Shown here in pieces: positions 34,781-42,219 of a stretch of 47,846 bases of DNA. The position numbers and the translations under genes were made by a program. Position 1 is the first letter of the stretch, and every line of letters begins with the position of its first letter. The notes beneath the pieces are model-generated. The model was not told where the DNA came from. It saw only the letters and a list, made by a program, of their open reading frames with translations, and made no database searches. The DNA comes from Acidobacteriota bacterium (GTDB lineage: Bacteria; Acidobacteriota; Thermoanaerobaculia; Thermoanaerobaculales; Sulfomarinibacteraceae), in the NCBI GenBank assembly GCA_013152925.1, contig JAADFK010000190.1, forward strand, positions 1 to 47,846, written 5' to 3'.

Positions 34781-36472
34781 TCATGGCGAAACTCTAGTCG
34801 GACCGGAAGGCGATGACAAGGGGAATGGCCCCACGAGATCCGGGGCAATCCACCAGTTGCCGTCGACCCGCGGAACCCACGGATCGTGGCGCTCGAGCCA
34901 GTCGCCGATCAAATCCCTCATCTGCTCGCTGCTCTTCCACACGACTTCGGCCTGAGCCAGGTGCGGGAAGCCCCCGCCCCCGGCCGCGCGATAGTTGTTG
35001 CAGACAACGGTAAAGTTGGCGTGAAGGTCCAGGGGAAGGCCCTGAAAACGGAGATCCCGCACGCGGTGGCCCGCGGGACGCGTGGGGTCGATCCTGTAGC
35101 TCAGCCCCTCCATGGTGTCCACATTGTACCCGCGAATCCGCGGATTGGTCAGGAGCCGGCAGCCGTTGCCCCCCGGACAGTCCAGTCCGGCGTAGTACAG
35201 GGCCGCATGCTCCAACACGTCCTTGACCTGCCGGCCCGTCAGACGAACCGCCACCAGGGTGTTGGGATACACGTAGAGCGCGTAGACCCAGCGCCAGGTG
35301 ACCGGTCCCGCGGCGAGGTCCGGGGTGCGCATGGTCAACAGCGAGGCCAGGGAGAGGTCGGCTCCCGAGGCCTCGAGCTGCACCGCATGGAGCAGGTCGA
35401 GGGCGGCGCAATCCCCGAGACGGCAACCGCGGACGCTGACCGGCGCCGTCACGTGGCCCACCGGGCCGTCCAGGGCGGCCACCACGCGCCGGTGGGCCGG
35501 CGCTGCGGCGGCGGCGATGGCCGGATCGGGAGCCACCCCGCGGACGCCGAGGTTCTCGCCTTTCCACGAGGCAATCCGCCAATGCCCTCCCTGCCGCTCG
35601 AGCTCCAGATCGATACGGGTCAGGCGTTTCGCGTGGCTCGACGGCTGGGAGACGATGACGCCGTGGAGCTGCCGGGGCGGGATGTTCCGGTGGGTGTGCC
35701 CGGTCAACAACAGGTCGATTCCCGGCACCTCGCTCAGCCGCCAGGCGAAGTTCTCCTCGTCGCCGCCCACCGGCTCCCCGCTCTCGGGATCCCGTTCGAA
35801 GCCCGTGTGGGCCAGGACCACCACGAGGTCGCAGCGCTCCCGGCCACGCAGCATGGGCACCCAGTGCCTGGCCGCCTCGTCCATGGGCTGAAACCGGAGG
35901 CCCTTGTAATGCTCTGGCGTCTCCCAGCCGGGGATACGCGGCGTCGTCAGCCCCAGGACCCCAACCCGTACCGGGCCGGCCTGGAGCACCACGTAGGGAG
36001 GAAAGGCCGGCGCGCCGGTCCCCGCCTCCACCGTGTTGGCCGAGAGAAAGGGAAAGCGCGCCTGGCGTTGCGCCCGGCGCAGCACCTCCAGGCCGAAGTT
36101 GAGCTCGTGGTTGCCCACCGCCATGGCCTGGTAGCCCATGGCGTTCATGGCGGCAATCGTCGGGCTGGGCTCGCCCCACCGCACGTGCACGAACTGCTCC
36201 AGCGGCGTCCCCTGGATCGTATCTCCGGAATCCAGCAGCAGGACGGGCCCCCTGGCCTTCGCCCGGATCCCCTTCACGAGGGTCGCCACCTGCGCCAGCG
36301 ACCCGTCGGCGGGACGGTTCCTGGCGTCGTCGAAGGGCAGCACCGAGCCGTGGAGATCCGAGGTGTGGAGGACGGTCAGACGTTCACGGGCGGGCTGGCC
36401 ACCCCAAACGGCCGGTACCGCCACCACGATGGTGGCCAGGGCCGCCACGACATGCCGGAGCGGGTACCGCAC
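34781..36472 (-). CDS. Secreted 5'-nucleotidase / 2',3'-cyclic phosphodiesterase family protein
   Basis: Calcineurin-like phosphoesterase of 563 residues. An N-terminal hydrophobic stretch at about 8-24 looks like a signal peptide. The metal-binding motifs are in order: HTSDLHG (D39, H41), LDSGDTIQG, GNHELNFG, LAHTGF and LTGHTHRN, followed by a 5'-nucleotidase C-terminal domain ending in a NNYRAAGGGGFP-type substrate motif. It should release phosphate from nucleotides in the periplasm. The frame is open back to an ATG at 36568, but GTG 36472 gives a clean signal peptide and coincides with the predicted transcription start, so it is preferred. Confidence 0.87.
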   Translation of the reverse strand: MRYPLRHVVAALATIVVAVPAVWGGQPARERLTVLHTSDLHGSVLPFDDARNRPADGSLAQVATLVKGIRAKARGPVLLLDSGDTIQGTPLEQFVHVRWGEPSPTIAAMNAMGYQAMAVGNHELNFGLEVLRRAQRQARFPFLSANTVEAGTGAPAFPPYVVLQAGPVRVGVLGLTTPRIPGWETPEHYKGLRFQPMDEAARHWVPMLRGRERCDLVVVLAHTGFERDPESGEPVGGDEENFAWRLSEVPGIDLLLTGHTHRNIPPRQLHGVIVSQPSSHAKRLTRIDLELERQGGHWRIASWKGENLGVRGVAPDPAIAAAAAPAHRRVVAALDGPVGHVTAPVSVRGCRLGDCAALDLLHAVQLEASGADLSLASLLTMRTPDLAAGPVTWRWVYALYVYPNTLVAVRLTGRQVKDVLEHAALYYAGLDCPGGNGCRLLTNPRIRGYNVDTMEGLSYRIDPTRPAGHRVRDLRFQGLPLDLHANFTVVCNNYRAAGGGGFPHLAQAEVVWKSSEQMRDLIGDWLERHDPWVPRVDGNWWIAPDLVGPFPLSSPSGPTRVSP

Positions 36473-36507
36473 GCGCGGATCATAGCAAGAGCGCCGCGCC
36501 TGGCCAA
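36472..36507 (-). promoter_or_regulatory. Sigma-70-type promoter of the nucleotidase gene, probably leaderless
   Basis: On the minus strand TTGGCC (36507-36502), exactly 17 bases of spacer, then TATGAT (36484-36479). Seven bases on lies the G of the GTG start codon at 36472, so the transcript would begin at the start codon. This also argues against the upstream ATG at 36568. Confidence 0.65.
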
Positions 36508-36589
36508 ACCGGCCTCCCCATCCTCCCGTACTGGCGCTCCGCCGGCCGGATGCGTATCCTGGGACCATGACCGGCGCGTATCACCTTTC

Positions 36590-36602
36590 CTCGAGACTCG
36601 AG
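36590..36602. repeat. 13-bp perfect palindrome before aroC
   Basis: CTCGAG-A-CTCGAG lies two bases before the aroC ATG, where a ribosome-binding site would be expected and none is seen. It may be a regulator site or an mRNA structure that hides the start; chance is possible. Confidence 0.4.
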
Positions 36603-36604
36603 CC

Positions 36605-37798
36605 ATGAGACGCCTCCGGCTCCTGAGCGGCGGGGAGTCGCACGGGCCGCGGCTGACGGTGATCCTCGAGGGTCTGCCCGCCGGCCTCGAGCTCGACCGC
36701 GAGGCCATCGACCGGTGGCTGGCCCGCCGGCAGCACGGCTTCGGCCGCGGCGGCCGGCAACGCATCGAGAACGATCGGGTCGAGGTCACCGGCGGCCTGC
36801 GGGGCGGCCGGACCCTGGGCTCCCCCCTGGTCCTCCACGTGGCCAACCGCGACTGGGAGAATTGGGCCGCGGTCATGGATCCGTGGGAGCTCGACCCTGC
36901 CGCGGCCACCGCGCGCCGCGTCACCGCCCCGCGCCCCGGCCACGCCGACCTCTCGGGGGGGCTCGGCACGGGCCAGACGGAGGACCTCCGCAACGTGCTC
37001 GAACGGGCCTCCGCCCGGGAGACGGCAGCCCGGGTCGCCGCCGGGGCCGTCTGTGCCCAGCTTCTCGAACGCTACGGCATCGCCCTGCGCTCTGGCGTCC
37101 TTGGGATCGGTCCCCACGAGCTGCACCACGGCCCCCCCCACTGGGACCTCCTGGGCCAGGTGGACCCGGGCTCCCCCCTGGTCAGCGTCGACCCCGGCCG
37201 CGAGGAGGAGCTCGTGGGCTTCATCCGGAAGGTGCGTGAACGCGGCGAGACGCTCGGCGGAATCGTCGGCGCGGCCGTCCGTGGCCTGCCGCCGGGGCTG
37301 GGATCTTATGTCCACTGGGACCGCAAGCTCGACGGCCGCGTGGTCCAGGCCCTGGTGTCGATCCCCTCGGTCAAGGCCGCGGCCATCGGCGCCGGTATCG
37401 AGGCCTCCGCCCTCGAGGGCTCCTCGGTTCATGACCCGATCGTGCCGGGACCGTCCGGCCTCGAGCGGCCGAGCAACCGCGCCGGCGGCCTGGAGGGCGG
37501 CGTCACCAACGGGGCCGACCTGATCGTCCGCGCCTGGTTCAAGCCGATCTCGACCCTGAGGCGGGGACTGCCCTCGGTGGACCTGGCGACCGGTGAGCCC
37601 CGGACCACGGACTGGGAGCGCTCGGACACGGTGGCCGTGGCCTCGGCGCCCGTGATCGTCGAGGCCATGCTGGCCCTGGTCCTTGCGGACGCCCTCCTGG
37701 AGACGCTCGGCGGCGCCTGCATGGACGACGTGGACGCCGCCTGGCGCGCCTACACGGGTCGCCTCGCTCCCTGGTGGCGCCCGGAATCCGCGCCATGA
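36605..37798 (+). CDS. aroC: Chorismate synthase AroC
   Basis: Last enzyme of the shikimate pathway, 397 residues: converts EPSP to chorismate with reduced FMN. Visible motifs are GESHGP near residue 9, RRQHGFGRGGRQ near 38, the NRDWENW block, GHADLSGG near 115 and RASARETAARVAAGA near 138. A Ser-Asn/Arg-rich substrate region and RPSNRAGGLEGGVTNG follow. The frame is open about 1.7 kb upstream, antisense to the nucleotidase, and that part is not coding. It overlaps the ROK kinase gene by four bases. Confidence 0.96.
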   Translation: MRRLRLLSGGESHGPRLTVILEGLPAGLELDREAIDRWLARRQHGFGRGGRQRIENDRVEVTGGLRGGRTLGSPLVLHVANRDWENWAAVMDPWELDPAAATARRVTAPRPGHADLSGGLGTGQTEDLRNVLERASARETAARVAAGAVCAQLLERYGIALRSGVLGIGPHELHHGPPHWDLLGQVDPGSPLVSVDPGREEELVGFIRKVRERGETLGGIVGAAVRGLPPGLGSYVHWDRKLDGRVVQALVSIPSVKAAAIGAGIEASALEGSSVHDPIVPGPSGLERPSNRAGGLEGGVTNGADLIVRAWFKPISTLRRGLPSVDLATGEPRTTDWERSDTVAVASAPVIVEAMLALVLADALLETLGGACMDDVDAAWRAYTGRLAPWWRPESAP

Positions 37799-38697
37799 GC
37801 TGGACCGCCGTGGGCGTCGACTTCGGAGGCACCAAGATCCGGGCGGCCCGGATCGCCGGCGGCCGGGTGGAGGACGAGGCGACCCGCCCGACGCCGCCGG
37901 AGGATCCCACCATGATCCTCGGCGCCGTCACCGACGCCGTCGCCGCCGTCCACCGGCCCGGGTGTCCCATCGGTGTTGCCATGGCCGGGCAGATCGACCG
38001 ACGCTCCGGCGTCGTCCGCAGCTCGCCCAACATCCCGGGGCGCAACATCCCCCTTGGACCTTCGCTGGAGGACGCTTTCGGGGTCCTGGTCATCCTCGAC
38101 AACGACGTGCGCCTGGCCGCCGCCGGCGAGTGGAGCGCCCTCGGTGAGACGCCGAGTCTCCTCGTGGCTCTTTACGTCGGAACCGGCATCGGCGCGGGCG
38201 TCCTCCTCAACGGACATCCCCTGTCTGGAAGCCACAACCTGGCGACCGAGGCCGGGCACGCCACCTTCATACCCGGGGGCGAGCTGTGCAGCTGCGGCCG
38301 CCTGGGGTGTTTCGAGGCCTACGCCGGCGGCAGGGCTCTGGCGCAGCGGGCCAGGCGCCTGCTGGCGCAACGGGGCCTCGGCGCCGCCCCGCTGGACGCG
38401 GCCGCCGTCATCCGCATGGCCCGCCACGAGGATCCGGCGGCCGCCGCCGTCTGGGAGGAGGCCGTCGAGGCCCTGCGGACTCTCGCCTGGAACCTGAGCG
38501 TGCTCTTCGATCCGGAGGTCGTGGTCCTCGGGGGCGGCGTCGTCCGGGGCGCGCCGGAGCTTCTCGAGGAGATCCGCAGCCATGTGGAGGAACAGGCGTG
38601 GTCCGGCTACCCGCCGCCCGGGATCGTGCTCGGACACCCGGACGCCGCCGTCCTTGGCGCCGCGCGCACCGCCTGGCTGGAATACCACGGTGGATGA
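37795..38697 (+). CDS. ROK-family sugar kinase (glucokinase-like)
   Basis: ROK kinase of 300 residues. The ATP loop DFGGTK is near residue 10, the catalytic Asp lies in LDNDVRLAAAGE, and the zinc site is formed by H155, C165, C167 and C172 in the CxCGxxGCxE signature. A glucokinase role fits this branch, though N-acetylsugar or fructose kinases share these motifs. ATG 37795 overlaps the aroC stop (ATGA); a GTG 21 bases upstream is an alternative. It overlaps the next gene by eight bases. Confidence 0.88.
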   Translation: MSWTAVGVDFGGTKIRAARIAGGRVEDEATRPTPPEDPTMILGAVTDAVAAVHRPGCPIGVAMAGQIDRRSGVVRSSPNIPGRNIPLGPSLEDAFGVLVILDNDVRLAAAGEWSALGETPSLLVALYVGTGIGAGVLLNGHPLSGSHNLATEAGHATFIPGGELCSCGRLGCFEAYAGGRALAQRARRLLAQRGLGAAPLDAAAVIRMARHEDPAAAAVWEEAVEALRTLAWNLSVLFDPEVVVLGGGVVRGAPELLEEIRSHVEEQAWSGYPPPGIVLGHPDAAVLGAARTAWLEYHGG

Positions 38698-39571
38698 GCG
38701 GTGCCCCTCCTGCGGGGCCGAGCTGGGGCTGTCGGTGATCTGCCCCCACTGCGGCTGGGACCCCGTCACGGCCCTTCCGCGGAACCGCAAGCGCCCACCC
38801 ATCACCATCCTCGCCCGTATCCTCCTCTGGGGCGGTCTCGCCGGCCTCCTCGCGCTCGGCTGGTGGCGTTGGGTCCTCGTGGGCCCCGGACCCGACCTCC
38901 CGACGACCCTCCATTGGATCACCCTGGGCGACGGCGGCCGTGCCGCAAGCCTCGTCACGATCCACCGTGCCCACGAGATCGCCTCGGCCGCCGCCCGTTA
39001 CACCGTCCGCGAGGTGGAGCCACCCTCTTTCGACGGCGACTGGGTGAAAACCCTGGCGCCGTACTCCACCATGGCGGTCCGGGGCTGGCTCCCCCTGCTC
39101 TTCGGCGCCGCCGACGCCGCCCTGGCGCCGGATGCGGTCACCACCTTCTACCGGATCGAGGCCGTCGACGGCTGGGGACGGCCGTGGAAGGTCACCACGC
39201 GCCAGCTCCCGCGGGGCTTCGATGCCGACGCGGACCCGCAGGTTCACGCCGATCTCGAGGCCGGCCTGTGGAGGAGCTTCTTCGCCGCCGGCCGGCCCGA
39301 TTTCCACAACCTCGGCTACCTCCGCCTCGAGCTGCGTTCGGCCGGACCCGACGGCCGCCTCGCAACGCCCGACGACATCATCTTCACCAGCTACGTGCCC
39401 GTCCGCATGATCTTCCCGGCCGCCATGGCCCGCGAAGCGCTCCAACGGCAGATGGAGGCCGCCTTCCTTCGCGGCCGCCAGCTCTACACCTGGACCGGCT
39501 GCCGCTGGGACCTCATCGACGCCCGTCTTCTGGCCGAACACCGCCTGGACACGCTGTTCTTCCAGGAGTGA
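38690..39571 (+). CDS. Zinc-ribbon, single-pass membrane protein of unknown function
   Basis: Protein of 293 residues that I do not recognise. An N-terminal zinc ribbon has C5, C8, C18 and C21 (CPSCG, CPHCGW). One membrane span lies at about 36-60, leaving most of the protein outside. The C-terminal part has DGWGRPWKV and, later, LRSAGPDGRLATPDDI, a pair of motifs seen in C-terminal domains of type II secretion pseudopilins (GspG). The GTG start overlaps the ROK stop by eight bases, making it the third gene of an aroC operon. The link to sugar phosphorylation is not clear. Confidence 0.75.
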   Translation: MDERCPSCGAELGLSVICPHCGWDPVTALPRNRKRPPITILARILLWGGLAGLLALGWWRWVLVGPGPDLPTTLHWITLGDGGRAASLVTIHRAHEIASAAARYTVREVEPPSFDGDWVKTLAPYSTMAVRGWLPLLFGAADAALAPDAVTTFYRIEAVDGWGRPWKVTTRQLPRGFDADADPQVHADLEAGLWRSFFAAGRPDFHNLGYLRLELRSAGPDGRLATPDDIIFTSYVPVRMIFPAAMAREALQRQMEAAFLRGRQLYTWTGCRWDLIDARLLAEHRLDTLFFQE

Positions 39572-39619
39572 CCGCCGGCGGCGCCCGCCGCGGCCGGCCA
39601 GCGCCGGATCGCCTTCCGC

Positions 39620-41875
39620 CTATCTCCGGCGGCCGAATCCTCCCCGCGAGGCCCTGGGAGCCCGGCTGTGGGAGCGGGAGTAGCTGGGAGGCCGGGACTG
39701 GATCCGCTGGTTGCCGCGCTGGCGGGCGCGGTAGTCCGATTCCAGCGAGCGCGGTTGCCGGCCCGGCGTAGGCGGTCCCGTGGAAGGCCGGGCCGACGGG
39801 CGCGCCGTGCTTCCGCTCGGACGGCCGGGGACCGCGGGCCGGGTCGTCTTCTGCCAGGAACCCCTGTTCCGTTGCTCCCACGAGCCGTCACGCGTCCGTC
39901 GGTACACGTTGCCGTTCCGGTCCGTGTAGATGTTGTTTGGCTTGCCCCTGGCCGTCCGCGGCTGACGGGCCGTCCGCGTTCCGGCGCCCTGGGCGATCCG
40001 GGCCCGGTTGGCCTGGCTACGGTAGATGTTGTTCCTGGCGTACGGGGTGGGCCGGGGTCTCCGGCCATCCAGCCTGCCGTGCCAGTAACCGTGCCGGTAG
40101 CCGGCGCGCCAGCCCGCACGCATGGCGAATCCAGGATAGGGACGGAAGAAGCCGGGACCGAACCAGCCGCCGAAGCCGGCCCACCCGCCCCACGGACCGT
40201 GGCCGATGGTGAAGTGGAAGGGACCCGTCCCAAAGCTGAAGCCGAAGCTCCAGCCGTACCAGGGGTTCCAGCGGACGTGAAAGCCGTAGGTCACGGGACG
40301 GGGGTAGTAGTGGTGGGGACCCCACCAGGGACGGTAGTAGTGGCCGGTGCCGTAGACCACGCAGCCGTGGTGGACAAAGCTCTCCGTGTAGCCCGGGGTG
40401 TACCCCACGTAGACCACCTCGGGCGTGGTGTCGTAGATCTTGACGTAGGTCACGTTGTAGATGGGGCAGGAGGGCGGGATCTGCGAGATTTCCGCGGGAA
40501 TGGTGATCGAAACCGTCCAGGGTCCCGTGGGCGACGCCGAGTCGTACCAGACCCCCTGGTCGCAGAGGTAGTACCTGCCGGCGGCGTAGACCACCGCGGA
40601 CGAGGTGTTGACGGCATAGACCATCTTCGTCTTTTCGATGGGCTCGAACTTGGGTTGGCCGTCGTACGTGACCTCCGGTGCCGGAGCATCCCGCCTGACG
40701 GCGGCGGTGTTGGGAATCACCTGCTCCAGGACCGCTTCCTGCGCCTCCTCGGTCCCGGCCACGCTGGCCCGGAGATACCCGACCTCCGAGCCCTTCGGGA
40801 TGTTGGCAAAGCCCGCCGGCAGCTCGTCGCTGGCCACATGGGTCCAGGGGCCCCGGTCCAGGTCGGGGCTCGTGAACCAGCGTCCGGAAAGAAGCACGTA
40901 CCACTGCTTCGCCCCGTTGTCGTAGAGCACATCGGAGTCGGTGTTGCTGACCTCCGACAACCCCGTCTCGCCGAGGGGTTTCAGCTGGGGCTTGCCGTCG
41001 ATGAAGATCAGCTCGGCGGGTACCAGCGAGACGACGACCTTCGGGATCCTGGTTTCGGCCGGCTTGGAGGGGACCTGCTCTCCCGTGTCTCCGGCCGCCT
41101 CCTGCTGCACCTGCTGTTTCTTCTGCTCCTCCTTGAGCTGCTTGTCCAGCTGCTTCAGGGGATCCGGGAGCACGTTCTGGAGCCGCCATGGGCCCTCGAT
41201 ATTCCTGGCCGAGTACCAGTCCTTGTCGGTGGCCAGCCAGAAGGTTCCCTCGTACTTGACCATGACGTAGGGCGTGTTGGACACCCTCTCGAATGGGGCG
41301 TTTTCCACCTTTTCCAGCCGCGGTGTGCCATCCACGAAGATCAGCACCGAGGGTTCGTGACGAACGAGGACTCTCGGTGGCCTGTCGTTGAAACCGTCCG
41401 CCTCCCGGGTCTGCTCCTCAACCAGCTTGAGGTAGGGGATCACCAGGTCCAGGTCGTAGACCAGATCCCAGGTGGGAATCTCCGTTTCGAGCAGGGACGC
41501 CAGCTTCTTCTTGTTCCCCTCCGAGGCCCCGTCGAGCTTGACCCTGGGCACCTTGATATCGAGAATCCTCACCGTCCGGGCGTCGCGATCCACGTCGTAG
41601 CGGCCCGTCACCCAGACGGCGCCGAAGACCGGCTCGGCGGTTTTCGGGCTCTGGACCGAGACGGCCGCCCTGTAGTCCACCGTAACGTCGCCCCACCGGT
41701 CCAGCTGGGGCTGATAGATGGTGACGATGGCGTTGTCCACCTCGATGTCACGGGGCCACTCGTCGATGGGTTGGACGCCGGTGCCGGGGGAGGCCACCTG
41801 GGCCCACACGGCCGGGGAGAACAGCGACACCGCCGCAAGAACAAGGAATACCACGAGCGGCAAGCTCTTCCTCAT
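39620..41875 (-). CDS. Secreted repeat protein with three Gly-Pro-Trp modules and a basic C-terminus
   Basis: Protein of 751 residues with no function I can name. A signal peptide covers about 1-26 (ends SPAVWAQ). Three related modules each end in Gly-Pro-Trp, at 228-230, 342-344 and 451-453, with repeated IFVDG/IFIDG and VLYDNG/VVYAAG and W(Y/F)-Ser/Thr patterns. A Gly/Trp/Tyr/Pro/His-rich stretch follows at about 490-580, then an Arg-, Ser- and Pro-rich tail to the end. Similar proteins are annotated as carbohydrate-binding in other bacteria, without proof. ATG 41875 is preferred over GTG 41899 because it follows AAGGAGAGG and begins the signal peptide. Confidence 0.75.
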   Translation of the reverse strand: MRKSLPLVVFLVLAAVSLFSPAVWAQVASPGTGVQPIDEWPRDIEVDNAIVTIYQPQLDRWGDVTVDYRAAVSVQSPKTAEPVFGAVWVTGRYDVDRDARTVRILDIKVPRVKLDGASEGNKKKLASLLETEIPTWDLVYDLDLVIPYLKLVEEQTREADGFNDRPPRVLVRHEPSVLIFVDGTPRLEKVENAPFERVSNTPYVMVKYEGTFWLATDKDWYSARNIEGPWRLQNVLPDPLKQLDKQLKEEQKKQQVQQEAAGDTGEQVPSKPAETRIPKVVVSLVPAELIFIDGKPQLKPLGETGLSEVSNTDSDVLYDNGAKQWYVLLSGRWFTSPDLDRGPWTHVASDELPAGFANIPKGSEVGYLRASVAGTEEAQEAVLEQVIPNTAAVRRDAPAPEVTYDGQPKFEPIEKTKMVYAVNTSSAVVYAAGRYYLCDQGVWYDSASPTGPWTVSITIPAEISQIPPSCPIYNVTYVKIYDTTPEVVYVGYTPGYTESFVHHGCVVYGTGHYYRPWWGPHHYYPRPVTYGFHVRWNPWYGWSFGFSFGTGPFHFTIGHGPWGGWAGFGGWFGPGFFRPYPGFAMRAGWRAGYRHGYWHGRLDGRRPRPTPYARNNIYRSQANRARIAQGAGTRTARQPRTARGKPNNIYTDRNGNVYRRTRDGSWEQRNRGSWQKTTRPAVPGRPSGSTARPSARPSTGPPTPGRQPRSLESDYRARQRGNQRIQSRPPSYSRSHSRAPRASRGGFGRRR

Positions 41876-41899
41876 GACCTCTCCTTCGTGTACGGCCAC

Positions 41900-41929
41900 A
41901 TTCTACGGCAGCCGCTTGTTTCCCCACAA
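41900..41929 (-). promoter_or_regulatory. Putative promoter of the Gly-Pro-Trp repeat protein gene
   Basis: On the minus strand TTGTGG (41929-41924), 18 bases of spacer, then TAGAAT (41905-41900). The predicted start near 41893 gives a leader of about 18 bases that contains AAGGAGAGG before the ATG at 41875. Confidence 0.5.
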
Positions 41930-42202
41930 CGCCCTTGCCCTGGCTCACCGCCGTCAGCCGTGCGCCGGCCAGTCCCAGCGGTGTGCCGGGTCCACCCGAG
42001 CACCGCGCAACGCAAGGCGGTGCAGGGGCTCGGGGCATCGAACGGCCGCCGCCCTGCGAGCGTCGGCAGGCGGTGCCGTTCCCACGTGCCCCTCCACCGG
42101 CCCGTTCGCTGGACTCGTTGTGCCGCACGTCCCTGCGGGTGGCCACAGGCTCCCCCACCTCCCCGGCTCCGTCCGCACGGGCCAAACCACCTCCATGTGA
42201 GC

Positions 42203-42208
42203 TACACT
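42203..42208 (+). promoter_or_regulatory. Putative -10 box of the Ser/Thr kinase gene
   Basis: TACACT stands 11 bases before the ATG at 42220. No -35 box is convincing and no Shine-Dalgarno sequence is seen, so the mRNA leader would be only a few bases. Confidence 0.35.
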
Positions 42209-42219
42209 GGAACCAGACC

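Larger units (their letters stand above)
41876..42219. other. Intergenic region between divergent genes
   Basis: Holds the minus-strand promoter at 41900-41929 and a -10-like box at 42203-42208 for the kinase gene. Open frames run through it on both strands, including one that would extend the kinase by 95 residues, but they are Pro/Arg/Ala-rich, have no ribosome-binding site and look like GC-rich noncoding sequence. I see no RNA gene or repeat in it. Confidence 0.6.

Noticed and set aside
34886-36604. An upstream extension of aroC by more than 570 codons
   Set aside because: It is antisense to the nucleotidase gene; the conserved AroC sequence begins at the ATG at 36605.
41935-42219. An N-terminal extension of the Ser/Thr kinase
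   Set aside because: The extra 95 residues are Pro/Ala/Arg-rich with no domain; the ATG at 42220 leaves a normal short N-terminus before the kinase core.
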